NCBI GenBank assembly: GCA_030533445.1 | Contig: CM060068.1 | Location: 20,675,510 to 20,739,509 of the forward strand | Reading direction: 5' to 3' | DNA length: 64,000 nt | From: Cyprinodon diabolis | Taxonomy: Eukaryota; Chordata; Actinopteri; Cyprinodontiformes; Cyprinodontidae | Part shown: in pieces, positions 1 to 13,015 of the stretch | Layout: the number at the start of each line of letters is the position of its first letter | Position numbering within the stretch: position 1 is the stretch's first letter | Position numbers and translations under genes: made by a program | Notes under the pieces: model-generated | What the model was told of the DNA's origin: nothing | Databases searched by the model: none | Seen by the model: the letters and a program-made list of their open reading frames with translations, nothing else

Positions 1-1054
1 GCCTAGGTTCATTCTTTCAGGTAGCACAGAGCCCCTTTGAGGCCACAGAGACGAGATGAGAGAAACCCCTACCTGCAGGGGGATCAACTATGCTGAAGTG
101 GCAGCACCACAGTCCTGTAATTAATCGCCAGCTATGGCAGCCTTAGTCTTACAGCTATGCTCAACTTTTCCCTCACGACAAAACCTGCGGTCAAGAGATG
201 TTAGGCAACATTAACTGCCTATACCATGTCCATTTTTCCTCGGGGAGGGGTGCTTTGTGTGGGTGTGGTGGTGGGTCTGCACTGCTGTGGGAGCTCAGCT
301 AGATGAGCAATGGTGCATAAGCCATGGGTATGTACCTTTCATCTTGGAGGAGATTTGGAGAGGTTTCAGACCACAGAGACTTCTTAATTCTCACTAATTC
401 ATTTGCGTTCCAGATTCACTGGGCCAGGGATAACCTGAGAATGATAATGAACTCACAAGGGGAGTGCGTGGTCCCTTGCCTTGGAATGTGCCGAGAATAG
501 ATTCAGATAATCTTTCCCTGTGAATCTTTCTGAAGGAGAAGGATCCTATTAGGAGTGACTCTCTGCCAATTGTTGTTTTTAAAGTTGGTAAATTTAGCTT
601 GAAAAGAAATATGAGAAAACTTATCTGTGTTTTTAAATCAAAATGATTCTTTCAAATGAATATTTATTTTTAAGATGCATGATCCACAATCAATTATTTC
701 TACCCACCAGCTAATATACTGTAAAATCTGTTTTTTCCCTATAAAAATCAAGTTTTATCCAAGCAACCATTAACAATACAGATGAGGTAGAAACTGATTT
801 ACATTTATGGATTAAAGTGCCTCATGTTCAATATAACAGACAAACCACCAAGGATATATGTTAAGGGAAGGCCTTTTTAAGGCTGTTAAACTAATAAAAT
901 GTTAAAATTTTTAACCCAAAATGTGTGTGTGTCAGTGGGCATGAATTCTATTTGTCTAGGGCCAAATAATTTCTATTTCTGTTCAAAAACATGACATGTA
1001 AACAGAAACATGTGCAATTAGGGTAGAGAAACTCATCTTGTTATTGGTGTTTGG
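1..1054. other. Intergenic, no feature recognised
   Basis: AT-rich sequence downstream of fign. I see no open reading frame of note, no repeat family and no RNA gene. A short GT run occurs at about 921-933. Confidence 0.5.
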
Positions 1055-1308
1055 GGAGTGGCAGCCTAGTGGTTAGTGCATTGTGCTTGGAATCCAGAGG
1101 TTCTGAGTTCAAGCCCCACTCCCACGGACTGCCACTGTGGGTCCCTGAGTAAAGACCCTTAACCCGACACTGCTCCCCAGGCACCGCACAATGGCAACCC
1201 ACTGCTCCCCAGGGGGATGGGTTAAAGGCAGAAAATCAATTTTGTTGATCTGTAATTGTGACAGTGTAATGACAGTCAAAACTGGGAAAAATAAAAATAA
1301 TAACAATT
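1055..1308 (+). repeat. tRNA-derived SINE (family A)
   Basis: The head has GGCAGCCTAGTGGTTAGTGC (box A region) and GAGTTCAAGCCCC near 1105-1117 (box B). The body includes CTGCTCCCCAGGCACCGC and GGGGGATGGGTTAAAGGCAG, a structure seen in many teleost SINEs. The 3' end is an A-rich AAAATAAAAATAATAAC. A copy of the same family lies inverted at 3687-3885. Confidence 0.8.
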
Positions 1309-3686
1309 AATGTCCAGATATACTCCTCTGCTCTCAAACAGGTGTTAAAGTTATATAATATGTGTTTGCAGTTTAACCTTAATATCAGTAAAACTGTTAT
1401 ATATCATCTGACTGATGAAAGCCACTCAGTTATGAAAGCCAGAAGTTTAAAGTAGTCAAGCTTAAGAATCTAGGAGTCAAGCATACTTCCCAGCAATAGG
1501 GAGTTCAGCCAAAAACTGTTAAGGCAAGCTGGCTGAAAGTACAGAAGGATTGGACATCTCCAAAACTGTAGTAGCAATTTTGCATCAAGCCACATCCTCA
1601 CAGCATTCAGGTCTAACATTTTAACAGCTCATTTTCTGACACAAAGATTACATATTTCAAGACGGACATATTTTTACTGCTCATCTCAACCAATGCGTCT
1701 TTGTCCACACTGATACTTGGGATATGGTCAGCCATGAAACAGCTCTGATTATGATGCTCATTGAGCAATTGGGGGTATGTTTCCCTCTGTAGCGGCCTCA
1801 GGGAGCTGCATTTGATATATTAGTTGCCACTGATAAAAAAAAGCAATGTAGCAATTTTTATCAGAAATACTTTTGCATCTTTTTTGATTACGGTATATTA
1901 AATATATCAATGATTTCCTTGCATTCCTATGCTTTATGGTTACAAATGTGCTATTGTTTGGCAACGACTGCTTCAGGGTTAAATAGCTTAGCATGTTAGC
2001 ATGGTTAAGTTTAGCACAAGCAGAACAACTAAATTAAGTAAAACTAACGATGAATTAATACAAAAAATAGTCTACTGTACTTGACACTAGAAGACTATAC
2101 TGTTAAAATATAGTAGTCCCCCTAATTTTTTACTGAAAATGACCCCCAAAAGTCAGGACTATGGAGTCAGAACTACAGAGACATCAACAGCAATTTACCT
2201 TTATTACTTGTCCTTTATTGGCAGTTTTTTTTATTGTTATTATTTACTTGATTTATTATTTTGCTTACATAATCATGTGTATTTACCACCTTAATGACTC
2301 TGGACATAACAAATAAGAGTCATTGTTCGCTCAGGCAACATTGGATTAAACTCCAGACTGTAATTGAAATGTATAAGTAGACATTTCTTGAGAAAAAAAT
2401 GTAAATGTTAGAATGGAAATACTCTTGAGATCATTGAAATTTAAAAATCTTTATGAAAAAAATTAACCATTTTAACAAATATCACCTCCAAAAACATGTT
2501 TTACAGAGCACTTTCAGTAAAATTCATTATAATAGGAATACGTTTTTGCATTCTAATAGCAATGAACACCATTTTAGAATTAAAACCCATTCTAACACTT
2601 ACACTTGTCATTCACAAGCAAACTGTTTTTCCTTTGCAGTCAGACTGGCACCTGAAGTGGGGGGATTTTTCCATATGCTTCTTTATAGCATGCTGACAAT
2701 GAATAGAGAGATTTTCGAGAGATTTATAGGTCTGTGGAGTTCTAAGGGGTAGATTGAAAACTCCTCTGAAAAAAGGAGCAAAAGCTGCCTTACTTCAGGC
2801 TGGTCTCATCTCTGGTCAAACAGAAGTGAGCTTAATTTGTGGGCCTGCCCAGGGAATATCAAAGGAAAAAAAGCTTTGAGTGACGCCAAGCTTGAGCTCC
2901 CTGATGTTAGTGAGATGAATGAAAGCAGGGTCTGCAGGCTACGGGCCTTCTCACACTCTCGCATTACCAAGGTTCTTCAAGTTTTCAACAGTCATTTGCT
3001 TTAATTTGATAGAATGCAGTTAGATATAAAAAGCCATTTAGAGAGCTGTGCAAGTTATCTGTTTAAACATGTAGTTGAGATGTTTTAGGATGGAAATGGT
3101 GTGGTACACTAATCAAAACCTGGTCCTATTTGTGTTCTCATAAATTGACAAAACTTTTTTCTTCGCAGACAGGGACATTTACTGCTCAAGAGCTCATGAG
3201 AATAGTTGTAATTGTTGCGAAATTATAAAATGATTATAGTTTGAAACTATTTATTGAAATTTTGTTTAAAGAAAATAATCAACTGTTGTTACACAGTAGT
3301 CTGACCAGTGAGCCGGAATTACATGGAGCGTAATTCAGTCGGATAAACTGCTGTTGACTCCAGCCAGATCTTGCCGTACCCATCACAGCGTGGGAGGCGG
3401 GACTTTACTAGGTGTCATCTCAGCGCCACAATTACCCATAATGTAGAGTAAAATCATTCAATTGAGAGCTTCTTGATGGACTGATATGTTTCATGGACTA
3501 CAAAATCACAAAAACAGAGCACCTCACTTGGAGTTGTTACATCACAACAATAGTGCAATTTACTAGGGAGGCCAGGGTGGGGCATTAAACTGGTGGGCTA
3601 CAAACAGGCCACCAAAAAGTTGAATCTTTATCTATCACTATTTGAATTTGCTTAAAAATAATAATTGATTATAATACTAATAACTG
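1309..3686. other. Intergenic, mostly unique AT-rich sequence
   Basis: No gene recognised. 3300-3480 is a GC-richer patch (GGAGCGTAATTCAGTCGG, then GTGGGAGGCGGGACTTTACT) that stands out and may belong to an undetected mobile element. Confidence 0.4.
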
Positions 3687-3885
3687 AACTTTATTGATCT
3701 CGCATTGGAGAAATTTACCTCTGCATTTAACCCATCCCCTTGGGGAGCAGTGGGCTACCCTCGTGGGGTGCCTGGGGAGCAATTGGGAGTTAAGGGTCTT
3801 CCTCAGAGTGGCAGTCTGTGGGAGTGGAATTTAAACTCAGAACATCTGGATTTCAAGCACTATGCCTTAACCACTAGACCACAAC
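3687..3885 (-). repeat. tRNA-derived SINE (family A), inverted copy
   Basis: Read on the minus strand it gives GTGGTCTAGTGGTTAAGGCA, then a box B-like GAGTTTAAATTCC, then ACTGCTCCCCAAGGGGATGG and a tail GATCAATAAAGTTC. It is the same family as the copy at 1055-1308 with a different 3' tail. Box B has mutated from GTTCAAGCCC to GTTTAAATTCC, so it is probably transcriptionally dead. Confidence 0.75.
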
Positions 3886-4706
3886 TTATGCATGCACTTT
3901 ACCTTTCTTTTGAAAATATGTCACAGGTGTTTTTGCAGACTATATGTTGGATGAAGTTATGCTAGTTTGCAATGAGACCTCTGTTTTCTTGTGTAGTGAA
4001 GGTCTGTTCAGAGAGCTAATGTTATAGGCCAACTCTGTTATCAGTCAACTCGTTTCTTTCCTCTTCTTTTTCTCACACATTTAAAACACCTACAGCCACA
4101 TGAATGTATCACAAGGGTTTTGCACCAAGTCAAAAGATTTCTTTTGATGCTGTTTTTTTGAAATATATAAATTGACTAATGCCTGTAAACTGTAAGGAGG
4201 ATTGAAGGGATAGTGGTTCAGGTAGCTATGCACGTCATTATCTCACTTCTGCTGAAAGCAGAAACAGCTGATTCAAGTGAGATAATTCTAATTTTGCCAG
4301 TTGCATCAACCTCTTCTGGTGCTATACTTCAAAACACACATTAGAAAAAGAAGATGGAAATGCTACTGACAACAAGTCTGTAGTATATTTCGTTTCCAAG
4401 CCATCCAGTGATTTACAGACTAACAGAAGTGTTTCAAAGTCCTTCCTCTAAATGATTTGAGGCCAGTGGAACTATATGTATATGAAGTAGGCATGCATTT
4501 TATTTAGCATTTGTTCAGCGGTTCAGCTTTGTGCATACTAATCTGCACCTGTTTTTGAACATGTTGTGTAGATTCAAACCTACAGTTATATTTTTCTGGA
4601 TAAATTATTTCAAGGTTTTGGTTTTGTTTTGCTGTAAGTGATAATTATTACTAGCAAAATTACTTGAAATGAATTACTGCTTGCAATAAATTTTATATCC
4701 TGGGTT
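3886..4706. other. Intergenic; contains a 12-bp perfect inverted repeat
   Basis: Mostly AT-rich unique sequence. ATTATCTCACTT at 4237-4248 is exactly complementary to AAGTGAGATAAT at 4275-4286, with a 26-base spacer that can itself pair in part (CTGCTGAAAGCAG). No gene seen. Confidence 0.5.
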
Positions 4707-5009
4707 CTGTCAGGGTTTGGTGGAAGTTGGTTGAGGACCCAAATGCAGAAAAGAGGAGGCAGAGGTGAGTTTGCTGATTCAATAGGATGTTGCAACAGCA
4801 ACTGAAAAACCAGGAGATATCGGGGAGAAACAACACACTGGGAGCAAAGTAATGAAGCAACAGTAAAACCAGCACCGAAGAACCGCACAGAGAGAGTATT
4901 TATGGGAGACAGAACAAAGACTGGGGTAATCAGCTGATATGGAGCAGGTGTTAAATTAAATTACAGAGAAATTAAAAATAAACCTAAACAAAAGGCAGGA
5001 CCCTGACAG
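4707..5009. mobile_element. Small inverted-repeat element (MITE-like), about 303 bp
   Basis: The element begins CTGTCAGGGT and ends ACCCTGACAG, an exact 10-bp terminal inverted repeat. Between them is sequence of a type seen repeatedly in fish genomes (GACCCAAATGCAGAAAAG near the start, GGCAGGACCCTGACAG at the end). It has no coding capacity. The target-site duplication is not clear; at most GTT is shared by the flanks. Confidence 0.5.
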
Positions 5010-6657
5010 GTTCCAGTTTTAAATTGAATAACATAAATTATTTTGCTTTCGATTATCATCTTTTTTAAGATGTAACGCCATGTACTGTAAAAAGGACATG
5101 TGATTTTTCAGACACTGAAGAAAGTATTCACTTTTTTAAGAGATATTACAAAAGCTTGAGTAAAAAAAATAAATAACACAGTTCTGGTCTGTTTCTTGTT
5201 GTGGTTAATGCAAGAATTCAGCCTCTTTTCCTTTCTGTTTCAGACAGAGGACTTTTTGTGCTATAGTACAGGACTAGCTAACCCTGATAGGATGACCCAA
5301 CATTTTGACAGGACAAAATATAAAGCTGCTCTTTATTCTGTGGAAAACTCACAAGATGCGGGCATGGGAACTGCTTTAATCAATAGAAATGTGGGTGTAC
5401 TGTATGATTTATTCCACGCATTGCTTTTGTATACAAAGAGACCTCAGATATTGCCACAAGAGCTGGCTATAACGAGACCCACTCAATTTTCCCTGAATGC
5501 CTCTGTTGCAATGCTTGTTGCTGTGGAGTATTTACAAGTGCTATCTGATCAGCCTGCAAGGCTCACCAACAAGACAGATGATTAGGGTAGAGCAAACAAG
5601 CCTCATCACCCACTAAAACTGATGACTCAATGCCAGATGACTGACAGTTCTCTTTGTAACAAGATAATGTACTGACAGTTTTACACAAATCTAAACAGAG
5701 CTATCACTGTGTGGAAAAAGGCATTTCTAATACCATTAAATCCAGATATGCCTCTCTACACATCTGGCAGGCAGCCATGCATATGACGGAGGAGGGTTAA
5801 GGGAAAGAAAGAGTGAAGCAGAAAAAAAAAAACACTTGGGGCAATCATTCCTGGCAGTGTGCTGTATCTGCAGTATTACTATTATTATTTGTTTTTAAAT
5901 TTCAATATGTCTCTCTGAACCTTAAGCTTGGGGTTGGAGCAGCTAACATATTGCATATGTCATTATTTTTTTAACAAACTACTGAAATGGTTTTGACCCT
6001 CATCTTTAGCCATCTGCTTTCTTCTCATTCTTACACGTCATCTTTTCCCTCAACACTAGTTTTAAATAGTTAAAATGATGTGTTTGGACAGAAACTCAAA
6101 AGTCCAATAAGAACTGCCTAATTTGTTTTGTCTCAGTTGTTAAAAGAAAACCATGACAACGATCCTTTATATAAGCATCAGTTGCATGTTAATGGTTTCT
6201 GTAAATATGGAGCATCTTCATCAGGTGTTTTAAGATTTTTGATTAGATACTGGGTATTCTCAATGCTCTGGGATATCATTTATAAAAGTAACATACACCA
6301 GCTGATTGCATTGAGTCATTAACCTTCTCGTCGTGTTGGAGGAGCATTAGGAGACAGTAGATATTCGCTTGAATTTTATTGCTGACTCTGAAGGTGTACT
6401 TACCCCTGTTGGACCCTGTCTAGTCAAATGATCTATAAATTAAAGTAAATATTTCTTAAAATAAGTATATTTGTCATTTGTTTAAACAGGTAATTGTGAT
6501 GATCTGCCAAATGAAGTATTTTTGCTCTTGAAAAGACGATCATGAAAGAGTAATGAGTATTTTTTTTTATCTGAAAAGTAAATGATCTTATTACATTGGA
6601 AGATTGTCTAACTTACCTGCTAAAATCAAAGAAGAATGCACTTATTTTAAGATCATT
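5010..6657. other. Intergenic, unassigned 129-codon ORF at 5196-5585
   Basis: A splice-acceptor-like tract (CTTTTCCTTTCTGTTTCAG) ends at 5243, and an open frame continues from it to TAG at 5583-5585. The translated sequence has no recognisable domain. ORFs of this length are expected by chance in 64 kb, so no gene is claimed. The rest is AT-rich unique sequence. Confidence 0.3.
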
Positions 6658-6925
6658 TAATTCAATTCAGTTTATTTATATACCGCCAATTCACAACACA
6701 ACATTTACAATTCAACCAGATCATACAGTCAATTTGATTCAAAGTTTTCTATCTAAGGAAAACCATTTGATTGCATCGACTCATTGACATGAAAGCAATC
6801 CCTCACTCTAAGCATACCTGTAGTGACAGTGGAGAGGAAAAACTCACTTTTAACAAAAGAAACCTCCAGCAGAACCAGACTCAAGAGACAGGAGTAGACA
6901 TAGAAAAAGAAGCAGAGATACAAAA
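6658..6925 (+). repeat. Dispersed teleost repeat
   Basis: It starts TTCAATTCAGTTTATTTATA then TACCGCCAATTCACAAC, and continues to ACAGTGGAGAGGAAAAACTC then CCAGCAGAACCAGACTC. This arrangement is a very common interspersed repeat of fish genomes. It has no coding capacity, and the class (SINE or DNA element) cannot be settled by eye. Repeat-derived sequence may extend to about 7025. Confidence 0.6.
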
Positions 6926-8780
6926 GGCAACTGTCAACCGGCTCCACAGGCGGCTCCGTCCAGGAAACACACAGCCAGGCAGACAAGCTCCGAGCCAGCT
7001 GCCATGTGTAGAACCGCCCATGCAGCAAATGACTTAAAAAAGCATAATAAGCTGATAAAGAAGGCAGGCTCTGTTCTGCAACCTTTTGTAGAACCTCTGG
7101 AGATTATTTAGCAAAGAACAATTCCTCATAAAATGAAAAGCATTCTGAACAACGGTGAGCATCTTGTTGAAACGTGTGGAAAAAACAACAATGTGTCATT
7201 AGTCAAAGTCTGCTCTAGATAACGTACAAGTCCGACCCCCACAAAAGACCCATCCATCCTGCAGTTATCTATATATTGAGCAGCTCTTTGAAAATATTCC
7301 TATGAAGTTCTACATAAAATAATTTATCTCACGGATCAATGTTTCTTTTCTCTGAATTGAACTGAAGGTGCTTTATAAATTATTAAATAATGATAATGAT
7401 GAAAAGGTCAGCAGAGCACAACATTTAGATTTCAAAGATAAAGTTACAATTTTAATTATTTACCAATTTAACATAACTTATTTACCTTTTTTGATGCTAG
7501 TTGCTGCACAGTTTAAGTACTTAAAATTGGATCTTGCTGCAGCTATGCGTCAAAGTTTTGAGCTCAGAGAATAAATAAAAATGTTTTCGCTTAAAACAGT
7601 TTAGAAAGCTATTGAGATAAAATGAGAGCAAGGTGGGTCATTTGGTGTTAGTTTATCAACATGAATTACCTGAACAAATATAATTATGTGTCCAGCACTA
7701 TAGCAAACTCACAGTTCAATCCTGTTCCAAAATGTTATTTAGATAAATAATTTAAAATTTCCTGTTGCTGTTTAATAATCATATTCATTCCTGTTGGTCT
7801 TGTCTTTGTTATTGTGATGTGAAAAACCTGCTAGTCCCATTCAGTTCAAAAGCGTAATAGAGACCTCTTGAATTATAAACTGACAACGTGGCATTAGGGA
7901 GTATCTTGTTTTATGATCCAGTGATCAGAGTAAACAACGCTTTTTATATAACAAAGCCAATCCTCAGTTTGACATTTCCCTCTGATTTTCATATCTTTGC
8001 CCAAAATGACAGTCTATGTAACATGTAGAGGCTTTAAAAATGCCATGGGTTATATGAAATCAATTTGCATTTCCCCAGTGCCTGGATAACATGCCCCTGT
8101 CAAAGGGCCCAGCAGATCTGTGGGAGATAATGACGTTTTAGAGGGCGACTTGCACACTGGAAAAGGATGAAATTGAAAGAGTGACGCTCTGTGTTTCCCA
8201 TGATTGCCTTGACAGGGGAACGAGTGCCTATTGGACATCTACTCTTCTGTCTTTGCTCCCCATTAGGTCCTCTTGTACCAAGCCAGGGGTTAAGACAGAC
8301 TAAAGAGATCCACCAATCTGGCCAAACCCTTGTGGCAATATTTCTGAATATCAGCTTTTTCTTCCACTGGAAGTTTTGCACATTTTATACATATATATAT
8401 TGTTATAAATTTAAATATTTATATCCTTATATTCAGCACAAAAATAATGAGGAAGACTAAGATAAATTAAGCCAAATTGTAAAAAATACTGTAGTATTTA
8501 AAAAAAATCTCTAATAAAAGCAATGGGGATGCTTTTATTAGGGATCTCTTCTAAGATCAGATCAGATTCAACATATATTTCAGACTGAGCCTCTTCAAAT
8601 GCTAATATTTAACATACAATTTAGACGTCTTTATCACTAAAATTAAGTTCAGTAAAACTATGCAAGGATATGTTTTTATTGTTCGGTTCACATAAGATGA
8701 CCTTGTGGCTACCTAGACAAAAGACTAGGTAGACTCTAGAAATCAAATACAAAGTAACGCCGAAGGTAAATTCAACATTG
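6926..8780. other. Intergenic, no gene recognised
   Basis: Unique AT-rich sequence. 8050-8330 is less AT-rich and free of repeats, and has overlapping open frames on both strands, which is more typical of conserved non-coding sequence than of a gene. Confidence 0.4.
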
Positions 8781-8958
<178 letters not shown>

Positions 8959-11900
8959 GATAAATACAAAAAAAAAATCTGTGTGCCTCATTATTTTTTC
9001 ATATCAGGATTGAATTGCTTTTAATAGCTAGGGAATAACAAGGTCACATCATAATACTCTAAGCCTATGTGATGTTAGGATCACTAAAGTAAAAAAAACG
9101 TGTTGTTTTTCCTGTTACTACGGTAAAGACCTGCTCTGTACCCACAGGTGTTCTAGTGGATTCAGTCTCTACCTTTGGCAAGGCATCATCTTTATTTTCA
9201 TGCGCTGCTTTATTCTGGGATGTCCCAGGTATATAACGAATTGTAGACTTGGAATCTTTGATAATGAGACACGGTGGCTCTAATCAACCTTATAAAAGTC
9301 TGCAGGGGAAGAAAGATTGGACTGTCACACCAGTAACAAATTTCAATTAATAATAACATAATTTCCTCCAGTCTCTCAGGATTAGGATAACTTGAGGCCT
9401 TACCTTCTATTTTGCGCTCAAGAACACTCACACAATCGGACACACAAGGCAAGAATTTATACTTGTCTGTATGGTTTGTTAGCACTCAGGAGATAAAACT
9501 TTACATGTTGCTCCCAATTAGCACAGCAGTGACCGTGCACTGTCTCCTGTGCTCAGCTTCCCTTCTGAAGAGGCTCTATTTATGTAAAGGCTCACGAGGA
9601 TGTGAGAATTGAGGCGAGAGAGAGGAGATATGGACTGTGTGAGATAGAGGGTGCGCGTGTGTGTGTGTGTAAAAGGGTGGAAAAGAGAGGGGGAGTGAAA
9701 GAAAGCGATAGAGAGAGAAAAAGGGAGAATTGAAATGGCTTAAGCGTTCATTTTGAGTAGAGAGACAGGTCCTATTAACGTTTAACAGCGTTTGTGCAAC
9801 TTGGTGCCGAGGTTATGATGCAAATGAGGAGGAATTAAAACTGGCCAGAGGTTTGTCATTGATGGATTGCAGCCTGGCAGTGCTCACACTTCCTAGTGTC
9901 CATCAGAACCGATTACTGTGTAATTAAACCTTATTTCTGGACTCTCTAGTGCATAATTACTTTGTGAATGTAACCATCATCTGAAAGCTACAAAAAATGC
10001 TTCACCATTAGTCTAGCAGTCAGTTTCATGGGGCTTGTGTCAGATATAGCCATCAGACAGTGCAAAAGAACTGTCACTTTTAATAAGAGGCAAAAAATTA
10101 AATGAAACAGTATGCTTATTGCAGAAAAATTAGGCTTTCAAGAGTCTTTTCCGTTATTTGCATAATTTATCCCCCTACCCAGGCGCCACCCCTACCTTAC
10201 CACACATCCACACACTGCAAGCTTTAAGCAATTTCCTTCGCATTTAAATAGATTGCACATTTAAGGCTACTTAAGGAAAATTATCACTTTGCATATTTTA
10301 ATTGTTATGAAGGAAATGATTTGAGAGAGGTCTGTGGCTCATCCTCTTGAGCCAAGCGTTTGCGGAGCGGTCTGATTCGGCGGCTCAGCGCTGCGGCTTC
10401 ACAGATAACCTCCGAGTTCACACACATCCACTCCAGTTTCATCAGAATGCAAATGAAGCCCAGAACACTGGGACAAGTGGATCTTTGATATTTACAAAAT
10501 AGGCCACTAATAACTTGAGTGTAATTTGTTTGACTCAACTTTATTTTTCTCTTATCGGTTCTGATTCTATCTTCAGGTTGTTTTCCCTATTCTGTGGTTG
10601 AATGGCTGGTTCCCAAGATTTTAGAATAAAGAAATGGTGCATTTGCAGAAAGATTTTCAGTCCAGAAATAAGATGGAATGCCTTGCCCTGGCATGTACCC
10701 AAAATGAAATGTTGTTTTGTCTATTTTGTACTAATGTGTTTTCATCTATACGAGCCATCAGCAAACATAAGTCACTTTCTACTTTAAAAAAATGTAAGTC
10801 TGATTCAGGCAGAAACTGAGTTGACGCTTTTATATTGGGCTGTCTAAATGTACACATATTCATTTATTAAAGTCTTTTTTCCTGTAAAGGATTTGTTAAG
10901 ATCAGAAATCTCTTACAGAAATGTCCTGACCAAGACAAGCAGCAGAAGCAGTAGCAGCACAATAAAAAAGGTTTCACTTGTAAAATATTTGATATCGAAA
11001 ACATTTAAGAAACTTCTAAGAAAAAACAAGCAAAAACATAAAAGAAAACACATAAGGACTAAAAATGTGTCATCAATTCTCAAATTTAGCCAGGAGATTT
11101 AGATGCAGAAATGTTTAAGAAGAGCATATATAGAGCACAGAACGAGTTTGGGTTAATTTGATAGAAACATAGAAAAAAAAAAAAAATTAAAGTAGTGTAT
11201 TTTAGCTTTTTGATTTTTCTTTCACTTTTAAAATCATTTCTAAATCAATGCAAAATGCAAATGTATTTGTTTTCTTTTTTGATTATGTTCTAGCTTTTGT
11301 TACTTATGGCCTGTTTACTATGAATTCGTTTTTGAACTGTTTAAATATATTTTAAAAACTATATTTGAGCTCAAAATATCTTATGAAGTCTCTTGGTGTA
11401 GCCTTCCTGGTGTATAGTGTCTATAATTTAAATGTATTATCTGTGTGCTTGGAAGGTTTTTTGTCATATCATTGTATCATTAGGTTTTGTTTTTGTAAAA
11501 TTATTGATTTTCATATTTTGGTATCATATGGCAAAAAGCTTTCATACACATATTGTAATATATTTCATTTATGTCTGTTATTGAAATGAGTTTCATATTT
11601 TGTGAGCTTTTTTAAAAGAAAATTAGAATGTTACCCAGTCACTATTTTAAAAGATATTTTTATTCCAATAGATTTCTGGCCTCCCTGTGGGTTTTCTTCT
11701 CAGAATGCAGTCAGATTCCCCAGATTTTGCCTATTACCAGATTTTTTATCTCAACTAAAGTTTGCAGTGGACCTCCAGGACTGGGATAAAAGACCCCTGG
11801 CCTACAATATCCAGAAGAGTTCTGCATTCAAATATATTGATGGAAGTTGAGTGGAAGGAAAAAATGTGGTAGAACAAGTACACATCAGGGATAGCACTAT

Positions 11901-13015
11901 CCTTGACTGAGTTGTAAAGCAAAACCTTTTTCAAAGTTTAGTGGAGATTCACGAGATAAGCTTAGGGACTACTGAACCACAAACTCTAGAAACACCTATA
12001 TAGCATATATAAGCATCTATAATTGTCAGAGAAATCAGTTCTGTCTTTTAGTAGCTCACTAACACTATATTTTTTTTATATAACTTACCTTTTAACAATA
12101 TAAATATATAAAATTTTTGTTGATATGCTAATTAATTCCCTAAGATTTTCAAAAAGCCCTGATAGGTATTCAGCCTGATTAGATCTCAGATTAGTATACC
12201 TAATATGAACCTAGATTTATCAGAGACGTTGTTTTAATCAGCAATTCCAAAAGCAGCACCTCTGGAACTGCGAGGGGAAGACCTCTGTAATTTTTCTAAC
12301 TGACCCAATATTTAAAGTAATTTCAGACCGTGTTTCCTGTTGTAAGTTAAGGACTAAAGTTTGTTCCTCCTCAATTATCCCCCACCCACCCCCACTAAAT
12401 AGACATCTTTCAAATTTATTTGATATGACAAATTCCTGCTTGTTGTTAAAATGGTTTATTAGTGATTTTTATGTTATATCATTCTTACAGAGAAATGCTT
12501 ATCAATCAATTTCAGGGGTGAATTTAAAGTCTTCTCTTGGATTTGAATTTCATAACAAATCTTTATGTAAATAGTATCATATTTTACCCATCACATTTTA
12601 ACATGGACACACAATGTTGTTCATTCATATTTAGAAAAGATAATTTATTTAGCAGTTTTAATAATAAACTACTACATCATCCCTCAAATGAAGCTTTTCA
12701 AAATGCAAAGTAAGGAAAGCAGATTTCTTTTTCTTTTAATTTTTTTTTTTTGCACAAATAGTCTCTTGAACCAATATTGTTTTCAAGGTAAATCTCTTCA
12801 GTTTTAAGTAAAATAACACTTAATAAATGTATTTCTCATTGCTAAGAGTCTGATGAACTATTTAATTGCTTCTATTCTATTCAGTTTTAGCACAAATATA
12901 TTTAATACTTGTAAGAAATCTTAGGAGACAAAATAACTGCTTGAAAAAGGCATCACATAACATCAGAAATTGAGTGAAGTTAAGAGAAAGATGCAAGAAT
13001 AAAACCAGTTTGGTC
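8959..13015. other. Region beyond fign 3' end with an enhancer-like block
   Basis: No gene recognised. A purine-rich stretch with a short GT run lies at 9610-9740. 9770-10540 is a repeat-free block with TAATTA cores and an octamer-type site in TTATTTGCATAATTTA near 10155. 10560-13015 is AT-rich, with poly(A) or poly(T) runs at 11170 and 12740. Confidence 0.45.
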
